Of a stretch of 64,000 nt of DNA, positions 16,281 to 28,708 are shown in pieces (position 1 is the first letter of the stretch; each line of letters starts with the position of its first letter). The notes under the pieces were generated by a model. That model was not told where the DNA came from, ran no database searches, and saw only the letters and a list, made by a program, of their open reading frames with translations. Both the position numbers and the translations under genes were made by a program. The stretch spans positions 282,113 to 346,112 of the forward strand of contig NZ_JAAAMI010000005.1 in assembly GCF_010500845.1 (NCBI RefSeq). Reading direction: 5' to 3'. This stretch comes from Flagellimonas sediminis (GTDB taxonomy: Bacteria > Bacteroidota > Bacteroidia > Flavobacteriales > Flavobacteriaceae).

Positions 16281-17666
16281 TTATAGGGATTTGTAGAGAT
16301 CGGCAAAACCGTCAATGACCACGGTGTCCTTGGCTATCACACATTTGTTGAGGCCATCGATGATCATTGCCATCTGGATTTCTTTGAAGTTTTCACCATA
16401 ATACTGCTTCGTCTTGTCCAAGCGGTATTCATCCATCAGCATCTTCCATTGTGGGTAACTGGTCCTCAGGTTAATGCCCACAAAATTGTAATGGGGGTAT
16501 TTCTTTTCAAGTTCGGTTATATGCTGGTTCACATTTTTGAAATGTTTCTTTTGGGAAGCAGTCCAGAAATAAAATACCGTGTTCTTCTTGCTATTGGCCA
16601 ATTCCTTTAAAGAAACCTCTTGGCCATGCGCATTTCTGAGTGCCAAATTCGGAAGAGTAGTGTTGGGTTGCAGGTTTTTGATACTTCTGTAGAGCAAATC
16701 TATTTCTTCCTTGTGCTCCTTATTGGACGATAGCGATTGGAACTTATCGATGAACAGACGGCATTCCTCGCTAGGGTTATGTTCCTTCAATAAATAATCA
16801 ATTGCAATATTTCTAAAGAGTATATCACGAAGACCCTGCTGTTTCACAATACTGTCCACCAAGGTTAGTTTGTGTTTGTTGAAATGAAGACGATCACTCA
16901 CTGGCTGTCCTTCGGTGGTACAATCCTCAAGACAGGTCATATAGGCCAAGTTTCCAAAATGCCACTTCATGTAGTCAAAATAGGGCCTAAAATAGGTAAA
17001 GTCCTTATTGTCTAAATTGATGTTTTTCCTATAGTCGTAAAAATTTTGGGGGAGGTCATGAAAGGATACCTCTCCAGTTTGTTTCTTATGGAAGAAGGGA
17101 TATTTTTCTTTATTGATGTACAGGTCATAATCGATGGAAGCCTTGGCCATGTCCAAAACACGACCGGATAATTGGTTGTCGGTGACAAACTGATTTAAAT
17201 GCTCCAGTTTAAGGGCGCGTAGGGAATCAATTTTACTGGAAAACTCGTTTGGGTCCAAAGGGTAAAAATCTTGAACAACGGCTTCATCCTTCTCATTGCT
17301 CAAGAACATTTCTATCAAAAAATTGTTTATTTCACTTCCTTTCCCGGAGTACACCAAGGATTCGTCGAATTCAACGGTATTCAATCTGGCCAACAAACTG
17401 TCCCCTTGTTGTAGGTACACATATTGCAGTTCGGGCGCATGATCAAAGTGGTAAAGTCCTTCGTCAATACTGTCCAAGTTAAAGGCAAATCGGTTCTGGT
17501 CGTCGAGCTTTACTGAATCTACATAAGAGTCGTTGTGATAGAGCACCACATAGTCACTCGTAGGGTTCACTATCTCGCCACCAAAAAAAACTGTTGATTG
17601 TTGTTCTGTTTTGTCAGAACAAGAGAAAACAAAGAATAAGGTGAGGCCGAGTAAAAATTTTACCAT
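16281..17666 (-). CDS. Thioredoxin-fold lipoprotein with degenerate active site
   Basis: The 461-residue protein has a lipobox (VFSCSD), an N-terminal DUF4369-like beta domain (about 25-120), a long helical middle, and a C-terminal TlpA/AhpC-like thioredoxin domain (about 330-461; LPNLALRNAHGQEVSLKEL). In place of the WCxxC redox motif it reads FWTASQKKH, so it cannot be a disulfide oxidoreductase of the normal kind. ATG 17666 (MVKFLLG) is preferred over the upstream ATG at 17684. Resembles the Bacteroidota TlpA family but probably serves a non-redox role. Confidence 0.8.
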   Translation of the reverse strand: MVKFLLGLTLFFVFSCSDKTEQQSTVFFGGEIVNPTSDYVVLYHNDSYVDSVKLDDQNRFAFNLDSIDEGLYHFDHAPELQYVYLQQGDSLLARLNTVEFDESLVYSGKGSEINNFLIEMFLSNEKDEAVVQDFYPLDPNEFSSKIDSLRALKLEHLNQFVTDNQLSGRVLDMAKASIDYDLYINKEKYPFFHKKQTGEVSFHDLPQNFYDYRKNINLDNKDFTYFRPYFDYMKWHFGNLAYMTCLEDCTTEGQPVSDRLHFNKHKLTLVDSIVKQQGLRDILFRNIAIDYLLKEHNPSEECRLFIDKFQSLSSNKEHKEEIDLLYRSIKNLQPNTTLPNLALRNAHGQEVSLKELANSKKNTVFYFWTASQKKHFKNVNQHITELEKKYPHYNFVGINLRTSYPQWKMLMDEYRLDKTKQYYGENFKEIQMAMIIDGLNKCVIAKDTVVIDGFADLYKSL

Positions 17667-17795
17667 ATGCAGGGAACCTTCCATTAGGCTACCAAAAATA
17701 GCAATACGGGTGGGTCCACGTTGTTAATGGGTAGTTAAATGTTGTTAAGGTGCGTAATTCTGCCGTTCAAATAACACTGCATATGTTAGAAATAA

Positions 17796-20179
<2,384 letters not shown>

Positions 20180-20206
20180 TTGGGTCGTTTTTCTTAGCAA
20201 TTCTCT

Positions 20207-20248
20207 CAAAGTTAAGGAATTGAATTCTTGAATATGACATCCGTCATA
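20207..20248 (-). promoter_or_regulatory. Promoter with a TATGAC-N4-GTCATA palindrome
   Basis: On the minus strand a perfect 6+6 palindrome (20233-20248) is followed by TAACTTTG at 20214-20207, a perfect -7 box. Centre-to-box distance is 26.5 bp, not the 29.5 bp of the four TGA-N6-TCA promoters, so a different regulator, or a different face of the helix, is likely. Confidence 0.5.
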
Positions 20249-20399
20249 AAATTCAATATGTTAAGATATTGTTAAATAAAACAGGCTATCGAATTTTCAA
20301 AGTGGAATTCAGGAAAATGGTGTATCTTATCGAAGTTTTTGGCATTTAATCGTATAATTATACTATAACAAAGTTGGTCCCAAACTCTTAAGAACACTG

Positions 20400-20930
20400 A
20401 TGAAAGCCCCCATTTCAAAAATCCTATTCGGCATTTGTATGGTCATTTCCGTCTTCGGAATGGCCCAAAATGCGTCCAAAGACCTAAACTTCAATGCCGA
20501 AGAAACCAGCAACTATACGATTTTATTGGCAGCGGTAAAAGCTACCCAATTGGAAGATTTGTTGGATAAATCCGGGCCCTTTACCATTTTTGCTCCTTCG
20601 GATGCAGCTTTTGAAAAATTTTCTAGCGAGAAAATTGCCCAACTTATCAATTCAAAGGACAAAAGTGCGCTGAAATCATTGTTGACCTACCATATCGTGG
20701 CTGGACAATTGACGGCTAGTCGTATTTTGAGCGCGATGTGCAGGGGAAATGGCAAAGCAAGCTTTACCACAGTCCAAGGGAAAAAATTAATGGCCCATTT
20801 AGATGGTTACGATATTGTTTTGACCGACCCCATGGGAAATACAGCACGCATTACCACAGCAGACCTCAATATGAACAAGGATGATGTGGTTCATGAAATT
20901 GATAGCGTGATTCTACCTACCCAAATGTAA
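20400..20930 (+). CDS. Fasciclin-domain secreted protein
   Basis: The 176-residue protein has a Sec signal peptide (cleavage likely near GMAQ) and one fasciclin (FAS1) domain from about residue 35 to the end, with the H1 motif GPFTIFAPSDAAF and the H2-type YHIV. Such proteins are exported and linked to adhesion or surface structure. The stop codon TAA directly abuts the convergent pheT stop with no spacer. Confidence 0.9.
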   Translation: MKAPISKILFGICMVISVFGMAQNASKDLNFNAEETSNYTILLAAVKATQLEDLLDKSGPFTIFAPSDAAFEKFSSEKIAQLINSKDKSALKSLLTYHIVAGQLTASRILSAMCRGNGKASFTTVQGKKLMAHLDGYDIVLTDPMGNTARITTADLNMNKDDVVHEIDSVILPTQM

Positions 20931-23348
20931 TTAGCGAAGTTCCGCTCCCAACTCCTTTTGATACTGGGCCAATAGTTTGCCCATAATCTTGTCGATTTGC
21001 TTATCGGTAAGGGTTTTTTCCTCGTCCAACAAGGTAAAACTCACTGCATAGGATTTTTTGCCTTCTGGAAGGTTTTTGCCCGTGTACACATCAAAGAGGT
21101 TTACCTTTTTCAAAAGCGATTTTTCAGTTTTCCAAGCGATGTCATATACTTTTTGGAAACTTACCGAGTCATCCAACAATAAAGCGAAGTCACGGGTTAC
21201 CTCGGGGAATTTTGGTATTTCCCTGAAAGTTACATTTTGGGTGCTGATTGTTTCCAAAATCGCATCCCAATCAAAATCAGCAAAGAACACTTCTTGTTTC
21301 AGGTCGAATTTTTTAAGCTCTTTCTTGGAGACCAACCCAAAAGTGGCCAAGGTGGTTTTGTTCTTCACAAGGCTTAACCCTTCGGATAGTTGATGGGGAT
21401 GTTGCGGTAGTGCCTCAAGGTCTTTTATGCCCAAGCGGTCAAAAATGGTTTCCACAATTCCTTTTATATAGAAGAAATCTGTATTTTTTGAAACTGTGGA
21501 CCAAGAATTCTGATTGCGCTCCCCGGAAACATAGAGGGCTAAATGCCTTTTCTCTTCATGTCCGTTCGTAATTTTTTTATAGGTTTTACCAAACTCAAAA
21601 AGCTTGAGATCGGTTTTTTGCCTGTTATGGTTGTATCCTACGGTTTGTAGACCGGAAGACAACATGGATGTTCTCATGACAGATAGGTCCGAGCTTAAGG
21701 GATTCAACATTTTTACTGCCAGGCTTTCCTCTTGCAAAGAAATAGTGTCAACCGAAACTAGACTATTGGTCATGATTTCATAAAAACCTTTTGCGGCCAA
21801 AGTGTTTCCAACAATATCCTGGATCCTATGGTTTTCAAATCTGGAGGTTGTTGCTATGGAGGCATTCAATTTTTCTTTGAAATCGATATTGTTGTACCCA
21901 TAGACCCTAAGTATTTCCTCAATAACGTCTACCTCGCGCGTGACATCCACCCGATACGTGGGAATAGTCAAGCCAAGCCCTGATTCCGTCACGTTATTGA
22001 TGCGGATTTCCAAGGAAGACAAAATGGATTTGATGGTATCTCTTGGTATTTCCTGTCCAATAAGGTTGTATATCTTATCGAAAGTCAAAAACACTTGACG
22101 TTCCTGTGGCTTTTTAGGATAGAGGTCTACGATTTCAGAAGAAATGTATCCCCCGGTAATTTCCCTGATGAGCAGTGCTGCCCGTTTTAGGGCGTATTCA
22201 GCCATGTTGATGTCGATTCCGCGCTCAAAACGGAAGGACGCATCGGTGTTAAGGCCGTGTCTTTTAGCTGTTTTGCGAATGGCAATTGAATCAAAATAGG
22301 CACTTTCCAAAAATATGGAAGAAGTGTTCTCAGTAACCCCAGAGTTCAGTCCACCGAAAACCCCGGCAATACACATTGGTTTTTCAGAATCACAGATCAT
22401 TAGATCTTCAGCGTGCAGTTCCCTTTCCACCCCATCCAATGTTTTGAACTTGGTACCGGCAGCCAAAGTTTTCACTTCAATCTTATTGCCTTTAATTTTA
22501 GAGGCATCAAAAGCATGCAAAGGTTGGCCAAGCTCGTGCAATACATAGTTGGTAACGTCCACCACGTTGTTTATAGGGGATAGTCCAATGGCCTTCAACC
22601 TGTTTTTTAACCAATCGGGAGAATCTTGAACAATGATGTTGGTAATCGTAACCCCGCAATATCTAGGGGCCAAATGGCTGTCCTTGACCTCAACATCAAT
22701 TTTTAAAGATCGGTTGTCAATAGAAAAGTTGCTGGTTGATGGGGTAACCAACTCCTTTAGGATTTCCTTTTGTTCCAATCCGGCCTTTAGATCACGGGCC
22801 ACCCCAAAATGGCTCATGGCATCCGCACGGTTAGGGGTAAGGCCTATTTCGAAAACCTCATCATCCACCACATCAAAAATCTTGGAACAAGGCGTGCCAG
22901 GCTTCAATTCTTCGTTCAGGATCATTATGCCATCGTGACTGCTGCCGAGACCAATTTCGTCCTCGGCACAGATCATCCCTTGACTTTCCTCCCCACGGAT
23001 TTTACCTTTTTTAATTACCCAAGCTTCCCCTTCTGTGGTATACAAGGTGGTTCCGATGGTTGCCACAGGAACTTTTTGGCCTGCAGCTACGTTGGGGGCA
23101 CCACAAACAATCTGTAACGGAGTTTCTTGGCCAACATCCACGGTGGTCAATTTAAGTCGGTCTGCATTTGGGTGCTGTTCGCAAGTGAGCACATGTCCCA
23201 CAACAATACCCTTTAAACTGCCCTTCACGGATTCGAATTTGGATATACCCTCAACTTCCAGACCTAAATCTGTTAAAAGTTCGCCTGTTTTTTGGGAGTC
23301 CCAATCAATATTCAAAAATTGCTTCAGCCAGTTGTAAGAAATCTTCAT
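20931..23348 (-). CDS. pheT: Phenylalanyl-tRNA synthetase beta subunit
   Basis: The 805-residue protein has the complete PheT order: an OB-fold tRNA-binding domain (about 40-150), B3/B4 editing domain (about 210-380, LTPNRADAMS before it), B5 domain, synthetase-core-like region, and a C-terminal FDX-ACB anticodon-binding domain (FPEVTRDFALLLDD). With PheS it charges tRNA-Phe; pheS is not in the window, as is usual in Bacteroidota. A strong promoter lies just upstream. Confidence 0.97.
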   Translation of the reverse strand: MKISYNWLKQFLNIDWDSQKTGELLTDLGLEVEGISKFESVKGSLKGIVVGHVLTCEQHPNADRLKLTTVDVGQETPLQIVCGAPNVAAGQKVPVATIGTTLYTTEGEAWVIKKGKIRGEESQGMICAEDEIGLGSSHDGIMILNEELKPGTPCSKIFDVVDDEVFEIGLTPNRADAMSHFGVARDLKAGLEQKEILKELVTPSTSNFSIDNRSLKIDVEVKDSHLAPRYCGVTITNIIVQDSPDWLKNRLKAIGLSPINNVVDVTNYVLHELGQPLHAFDASKIKGNKIEVKTLAAGTKFKTLDGVERELHAEDLMICDSEKPMCIAGVFGGLNSGVTENTSSIFLESAYFDSIAIRKTAKRHGLNTDASFRFERGIDINMAEYALKRAALLIREITGGYISSEIVDLYPKKPQERQVFLTFDKIYNLIGQEIPRDTIKSILSSLEIRINNVTESGLGLTIPTYRVDVTREVDVIEEILRVYGYNNIDFKEKLNASIATTSRFENHRIQDIVGNTLAAKGFYEIMTNSLVSVDTISLQEESLAVKMLNPLSSDLSVMRTSMLSSGLQTVGYNHNRQKTDLKLFEFGKTYKKITNGHEEKRHLALYVSGERNQNSWSTVSKNTDFFYIKGIVETIFDRLGIKDLEALPQHPHQLSEGLSLVKNKTTLATFGLVSKKELKKFDLKQEVFFADFDWDAILETISTQNVTFREIPKFPEVTRDFALLLDDSVSFQKVYDIAWKTEKSLLKKVNLFDVYTGKNLPEGKKSYAVSFTLLDEEKTLTDKQIDKIMGKLLAQYQKELGAELR

Positions 23349-23367
23349 ACCCCGTTTTTAGAGTGGA

Positions 23368-23398
23368 CAAATATAAAACAATAGGGGAACAGATTCAA
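23368..23398 (-). promoter_or_regulatory. Promoter of pheT
   Basis: On the minus strand TTG (23398-23396), 20-nt spacer, then TATATTTG (23375-23368), a perfect match. Expected leader is about 14 nt. Confidence 0.7.
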
Positions 23399-23477
23399 CG
23401 TAAATAATGGTCATATACCGTTTGGTTTGATATGTTGTCGACTGGATTTGTTACATTTAAGAAAAATCTTTCATTAT

Positions 23478-24719
23478 ATGAAATGGAAATGGTCCTTGTT
23501 AGTGGTTGCTTTACTGGTGGTTACGTCCTGCAAGAAGGATGTGAAAAAAGAACTGGCCCTAGGTGACTGGAGGGCTACTATGGGTGTTTCGGAAGGGCAG
23601 GAATTGCCTTTTAACTTTACCCTGTCCAAAGATGAAACTGGCAATTATCTAATGAAAATGTACAATGCAGAGGAAGAAGTGGTGGTGGACGAGTTCTCCT
23701 TTAACGGGGATTCCATCAACATACGGATGCCCATTTTTGAGGGATATATTTCCGGAACCTATTCGGAAAACGAAATCAAAGGTAATTTCATTGAAGAAGA
23801 AAAGGAGCGTTCCGTGTCGTTTGCCGCAAAATTTGGCAAGCATGATCGATTTGAAGTAAAACAAGAAGCCTTGGTGAACATTTCCGGTGTTTGGGAAGCA
23901 TATTTCAACGTAAATACGGATAATGAATACCCGGCCAAAGGTATTTTTATGCAGAATGGCAATAAAGTAAAGGGTACTTTCCGGACCAAAACTGGGGATT
24001 ACCGCTATTTGGATGGAGTGCTATCCGGTGACAGTCTTAAACTTTCCGCGTTTGATGGTTCCCATGTTTTTCTGTTCTTGGCACAGGTGACCGATAGTAC
24101 TTTGGATGGTAGGTTCTATTCGGGCAGGCATAGTGTGCAGGAGTTTTTGGGTGCCCGCAATGAAGCCTTTGAACTTCCTGATTCTGATAGTCTTACCTAT
24201 TTGAGGGACGGTTATGAAAAACTGGATTTTTCCTTCCCTGATGAAACGGGAAAAATGGTACACCTTTCCGATCCGCTTTTTAAAGGCAAACCCGTTTTGG
24301 TACAGATTATGGGTACTTGGTGCACCAATTGCTTGGATGAAACCCGGTTCTATGTGGATTTTTTGGAAAAGAATCCTGATCTTGATGTGCAGTTTGTAGG
24401 GTTGGCTTTTGAATATGCCAAAACGGAAGAGAAAGCATTTGAAGGCATTAAACGGTTGAAAGAGCGCGAAGATGTTCCCTATCCCATTCTATTGGCCCAG
24501 TATGGCACTTCCAACAAACAAAAGGCCAATGAAAAATTGCCCATGCTCAATCATATTTTGTCCTATCCAACAACCATTTATATTAATAAGGACGGACAGG
24601 TTTCCAAAATCCACACGGGGTTCAATGGGCCTGCCACTGGGGATAAATTTGAACAATTCAAACAACAGTTCAATGAAACGTTGCGGTCGTTGACGGGAGA
24701 AAAAGTTGAGGCTAAATAA
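23478..24719 (+). CDS. TlpA-family thioredoxin-like lipoprotein
   Basis: Starting at ATG 23478 (the frame extends 17 codons upstream without a plausible signal peptide), the 413-residue lipoprotein has a lipobox VVTSCKK, a beta-rich N-terminal ~250 residues, and a C-terminal thioredoxin domain with GTWCTNCLDE near residue 285 and a cis-proline region SYPTTIYI. The intact CxxC suggests thiol-disulfide exchange at the envelope. Its stop overlaps the convergent leuB stop by 8 nt. Confidence 0.88.
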   Translation: MKWKWSLLVVALLVVTSCKKDVKKELALGDWRATMGVSEGQELPFNFTLSKDETGNYLMKMYNAEEEVVVDEFSFNGDSINIRMPIFEGYISGTYSENEIKGNFIEEEKERSVSFAAKFGKHDRFEVKQEALVNISGVWEAYFNVNTDNEYPAKGIFMQNGNKVKGTFRTKTGDYRYLDGVLSGDSLKLSAFDGSHVFLFLAQVTDSTLDGRFYSGRHSVQEFLGARNEAFELPDSDSLTYLRDGYEKLDFSFPDETGKMVHLSDPLFKGKPVLVQIMGTWCTNCLDETRFYVDFLEKNPDLDVQFVGLAFEYAKTEEKAFEGIKRLKEREDVPYPILLAQYGTSNKQKANEKLPMLNHILSYPTTIYINKDGQVSKIHTGFNGPATGDKFEQFKQQFNETLRSLTGEKVEAK

Positions 24720-25830
24720 TGGTTGATTTACCTAGATCGATATTCTCATCGTTCATGTTGAAGTTGTCCTCAATATCCACAATGTTATGGGCAATAAAAT
24801 CGCCCACTTGGCTTGTACTGTGGTGACTTTTAGATTTTAGGTCGATGGTGACAATACCTTTCTTCAATGATTTATCCACCGCTTTTTTCACGGCCCAAGC
24901 CTCTTCATGTAGTCCGAAATGTTCCAAAAGCATTGCTGCGGACAGGATAGAGGCGATGGGATTGGCAATATTTTTGCCTTTTGCTTGAGGGTACGATCCA
25001 TGAATAGGCTCAAAAAGTGCATTCTCATCTCCAATGGATGCCGAGGCCAATAACCCGATGGAACCGCTGATGACACTTCCTTCGTCGGAAAGAATATCAC
25101 CGAACATATTTTCCGTCAAGATCACGTCAAATTGGGTTGGGTTTAAAATGATCTGCATGGCAGCATTGTCCATGAACATATGTTCCAAGGTCACTTCCGG
25201 ATAACTTTCACCGATACGGGTGACCACTTTTCTCCATAACCGTGACGATTCCAATACGTTGGCCTTGTCCACCAGGGTAACTTTCTTTTTTCTGGCTTTG
25301 GCGGCCTTGAAGGCCAAGTGGGTAATTCGACTGACCTCATCTTCGGAATATTCACAAAGGTCGGAAGCAACGGTACCTTCTTCGTTCAATTTTTTCTCAC
25401 CAAAATAGATACCACCGGTCAATTCCCTAAAGATCACAAAATCTGTACCTGCAATGATTTCCTTTTTTAATGGAGATTTGTTCAAAAGGGTGGGGTGAGA
25501 AATAACAGGCCTTATATTGGCGTAAAGCCCAAGTGCTTTTCGGAGTTGGAGCAAGCCTTGTTCGGGTCTGACCTTGGCATCCGGATTGCTATCGTATTTG
25601 GGGTCGCCTATTGCCCCGAACAATACCGCATCCGCTTCTAGGCAAAGACTGAGCGTTGCCTCGGGTAAGGGTGTGCCTTTTTGCTCCATGGCTATGGCAC
25701 CTACGGGTGCTTCCTTAAACGTAAAAGTGTGGTTGAAGGTTTCTTCTACCGCTTGCAAACACTTCACCGCTTGGGCCAATACTTCGGGTCCAATACCATC
25801 ACCAGGAAGTAAAGCAATATTAAGGTTCAT
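24712..25830 (-). CDS. leuB: 3-isopropylmalate dehydrogenase
   Basis: The 372-residue enzyme (LLPGDGIGPEV at the N-terminus; FRELTGGIYFGEK near 135; EPIHGSYPQ...GKNIANP near 280) oxidatively decarboxylates 3-isopropylmalate with NAD in leucine synthesis. It follows leuA after 14 nt on the same strand. A ~25-residue C-terminal extension (IVDIEDNFNMNDEN) goes beyond the usual end of the family. Confidence 0.96.
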   Translation of the reverse strand: MNLNIALLPGDGIGPEVLAQAVKCLQAVEETFNHTFTFKEAPVGAIAMEQKGTPLPEATLSLCLEADAVLFGAIGDPKYDSNPDAKVRPEQGLLQLRKALGLYANIRPVISHPTLLNKSPLKKEIIAGTDFVIFRELTGGIYFGEKKLNEEGTVASDLCEYSEDEVSRITHLAFKAAKARKKKVTLVDKANVLESSRLWRKVVTRIGESYPEVTLEHMFMDNAAMQIILNPTQFDVILTENMFGDILSDEGSVISGSIGLLASASIGDENALFEPIHGSYPQAKGKNIANPIASILSAAMLLEHFGLHEEAWAVKKAVDKSLKKGIVTIDLKSKSHHSTSQVGDFIAHNIVDIEDNFNMNDENIDLGKSTII

Positions 25831-25844
25831 AAGAAGACCTTTGT

Positions 25845-27017
25845 TTATGCAAGATTTTGAATGCCAATGTTACTGGTTTCCACAATTTCATGGATATCGT
25901 TGTCCACAATTTCCTTTTTGCGGTCAGCATATTTCAGGAAGTTTTCGTAGACTACGTCCAATTGCAGTTTGGTGAGCTCGTAGCCTACTTTTTTGGCACG
26001 GTAGGCCAAAGCGGCACGTCCGCTTCTGGCTGTCAGAACAATGGATGATTCACTGACGCCAACATCCTTTGGGTCGATGATTTCATAGGTTTCACGCTGT
26101 TTGATCACCCCATCTTGGTGGATCCCTGAACTGTGGGCGAAAGCATTGGATCCCACAATGGCCTTGTTGGGCTGTACAGGCATCCCCATTTTTTGGGAAA
26201 CCATTTGGCTGGTATCCCACAATAATTTACTGTTGATGTTGGTGTCTAAGTTTAGGTAGGGGTGTTGTCTCAAGATCATCACTACTTCCTCCAACGAAGT
26301 GTTACCTGCACGTTCCCCAATACCGTTTATGGTACATTCTATCTGTCTTGCCCCGTTGATTACCCCGGCAATGGAATTTGCAGTGGCAAGACCAAGGTCG
26401 TTATGGCAGTGGCAAGACAGGATGGCCTTGTCTATGCCCTTGACGTTTTCCTTCAAATATTTCATCTTGGCCCCATACTCTTCAGGCAAACAATAACCAG
26501 TGGTATCGGGAATGTTCAATACAGTGGCGCCAGCTTTGATCACGGCTTCGCAGACCCTGGCCAAATACTCGTTGTCCGTACGGCCCGCGTCTTCGGCATA
26601 AAATTCTACATCTTCCACAAACGTTTTAGCGTAGGCAACTGCCTCAACTGCTCTTTCAATGATCTGCTCGCGAGTGGAGTTGAATTTATATTTGATATGG
26701 GAATCAGAGGTTCCGATCCCTGTATGTATTCTTGGTTTTTTCGCAATTTTGATGGCCTCGGCGGCCACTTCTATATCTTTTTTAACGGCACGTGTCAATC
26801 CACAGACCGTAGCATTCTTTACCAATTTGGCAATTTCTTGTACAGAATTGAAGTCGCCAGGGGAGGAAATAGGGAAGCCGGCTTCGATCACATCAACACC
26901 CAGTTGATCCAATCTTTCGGCGATAACCAATTTTTGTTCCGTGTCCAATTTGCACCCCGGAACTTGTTCTCCATCTCTTAGCGTTGTATCAAAAATTTGT
27001 ACCTTATCTTTACCCAT
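25845..27017 (-). CDS. leuA: 2-isopropylmalate synthase, short form
   Basis: The 390-residue protein has the DRE-TIM barrel motif [13 protein letters not shown], metal-binding [13 protein letters not shown] and GIGERAGN. It condenses acetyl-CoA with 2-oxoisovalerate, the first committed step to leucine. It ends about 120 residues before the usual length because the C-terminal leucine-binding regulatory domain is absent, as in other Bacteroidota forms, so feedback must occur otherwise. It is the first gene of leuA-leuB; leuC and leuD are not adjacent. Confidence 0.93.
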   Translation of the reverse strand: MGKDKVQIFDTTLRDGEQVPGCKLDTEQKLVIAERLDQLGVDVIEAGFPISSPGDFNSVQEIAKLVKNATVCGLTRAVKKDIEVAAEAIKIAKKPRIHTGIGTSDSHIKYKFNSTREQIIERAVEAVAYAKTFVEDVEFYAEDAGRTDNEYLARVCEAVIKAGATVLNIPDTTGYCLPEEYGAKMKYLKENVKGIDKAILSCHCHNDLGLATANSIAGVINGARQIECTINGIGERAGNTSLEEVVMILRQHPYLNLDTNINSKLLWDTSQMVSQKMGMPVQPNKAIVGSNAFAHSSGIHQDGVIKQRETYEIIDPKDVGVSESSIVLTARSGRAALAYRAKKVGYELTKLQLDVVYENFLKYADRKKEIVDNDIHEIVETSNIGIQNLA

Positions 27018-27045
27018 TATTCCAATCTGTTTTTTCTAGGATATA

Positions 27046-27053
27046 CGAAAATA
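27046..27053 (-). promoter_or_regulatory. Possible -7 box of leuA-leuB
   Basis: TATTTTCG on the minus strand differs from TAnnTTTG at one base and sits 29-36 nt upstream of the leuA ATG. No clear -33 TTG. Confidence 0.3.
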
Positions 27054-27163
27054 GAGAAGGTAGGGCTAAGATGAAAGGTTGGCTGGGTTTCGTTACAACG
27101 TTAAATCACATACTGAGTAGTTTAAAATGCTGAATTACAATACTTTAAATTGATTTTTTTACG

Positions 27164-28708
27164 ATGACAAATGCCCATAAGGACGCGTTGTTCGTGCTGA
27201 TAAAATCGCTTTCCAAATCGGAAAAGCGCCAATTTAAACTGTATGTTGGCCGATTGGGGGTCAATACGGATGCGAAGTTTTTGGCGCTGTTTAACCTGCT
27301 GGACAAGATGCGGAAGTATGATGAGCATCAAATATTGGACAGTGGCATTGTCACAAAAGCGCAGTTATCCAACCTGAAGGCCCACCTTTATAAACAAATT
27401 TTGGTCAGTTTACGGTTGAATCCAGTGAATCAAAATGTGCGTATCCAAATTCGTGAGCAATTGGATTTTGCCACCATTCTTTATCAGAAGGGGCTTTATA
27501 AGCAAAGCCTGAAAATCTTGGATAAGGCAAAAAGCTTCGCCATAGAAAATGAGGAGAAGAACGTGGCCTACGAAATTGTGGAGTTGGAAAAGGTAATTGA
27601 GACCCAATACATCACCCGAAGTATTCCCGATCGTGCGGACGAATTGGCGGTACAGGCCAAGGAACTCAGTGCCCATAATGTGATGACCAGTAAATTGTCC
27701 AATCTTTCCCTTCAACTTTACAGTATGATGTTGAAGGTAGGCTATGTGCGGAGTGATGAAGACCTTAATACGGTCAAAAATTATTTTGAGGCTCATTTGC
27801 CCAATTACGATATCGATAGTTTGGGCTTCCGTGAAAAACTATGGTTGTACAAGGCCTATTTGTGGTACAGTCTTTTAACCCAGGACTTTTTGTCAGCCTA
27901 CAAATATGCCAGTAAGTGGGTGGATCTGTTCAATGAGAACAAAACAATGATTCCGCTGAACCCCGTGTTCTATTTGAAGGGAAACCATTATTTGTTGGAA
28001 TCCCTCTTTTTTGTGAAGTATGCTTCCCAGTTCAGGGAAACCTTGGAACGGTTGGATGAACAGGTGGAAGATCCCAATTTTCCACAGAATGACAATATCG
28101 CATCTTTGGCCTTTTTATATATCAACACCAATAAATTGAACCTTCATTTTTTAGAGGGTACCTTTGACAAGGGACTCTATTTGGTGAATATCATTGAATA
28201 CGGAATCAAAAAACACAAGGAAAGAATAGATGAGCACCATATAATGTTGCTCTATTATAAAATCGCGTGTCTTTATTTTGGCCATGGGGACAACAAAAAC
28301 TGCATTGTTTATCTCAAAAAGATCATCTCGAACAAAAACCTCAAAATGCGGGAGGATCTGATGTGCTTTGCTCGGGTGTTGAGTTTGGTTGCCCATTACG
28401 AGGCCGGCATGGATTACCATCTGGAAGTACAACTTAAGAGCACCTACAAATTCTTGCTGAAAATGAATGACTTACATGCTGTTCAGAAGGAGATGATCAA
28501 GTTCTTGAGAAACCTTGGGGAGATTTACCCCTCAGACCTCAGGAACGAGTTTCAAAAGTTATATAACGAGCTGAAGAAATACGAAAACCATCCTTATGAA
28601 AAACGGGCATTTTTGTATTTGGACATCCTTTCATGGTTGGAAAGCCACTTGGAGAACAAGCCGGTAGGACAGATCATACGGGAAAAGGCGTTGGCCCTTA
28701 CCCGTTAA
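27164..28708 (+). CDS. Conserved Bacteroidota helical-repeat protein, 514 aa
   Basis: The whole protein reads as antiparallel alpha-helices with TPR-like spacing (YQKGLYKQSLKILDKAKSFAIENEE). There is no signal peptide or membrane segment, so it should be cytoplasmic. The N-terminus (LIKSLSKSEKRQFKLY) recalls a conserved Bacteroidetes family of unknown role. It is transcribed divergently from leuA and overlaps the convergent RluA-type gene by 11 nt. Confidence 0.8.
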   Translation: MTNAHKDALFVLIKSLSKSEKRQFKLYVGRLGVNTDAKFLALFNLLDKMRKYDEHQILDSGIVTKAQLSNLKAHLYKQILVSLRLNPVNQNVRIQIREQLDFATILYQKGLYKQSLKILDKAKSFAIENEEKNVAYEIVELEKVIETQYITRSIPDRADELAVQAKELSAHNVMTSKLSNLSLQLYSMMLKVGYVRSDEDLNTVKNYFEAHLPNYDIDSLGFREKLWLYKAYLWYSLLTQDFLSAYKYASKWVDLFNENKTMIPLNPVFYLKGNHYLLESLFFVKYASQFRETLERLDEQVEDPNFPQNDNIASLAFLYINTNKLNLHFLEGTFDKGLYLVNIIEYGIKKHKERIDEHHIMLLYYKIACLYFGHGDNKNCIVYLKKIISNKNLKMREDLMCFARVLSLVAHYEAGMDYHLEVQLKSTYKFLLKMNDLHAVQKEMIKFLRNLGEIYPSDLRNEFQKLYNELKKYENHPYEKRAFLYLDILSWLESHLENKPVGQIIREKALALTR

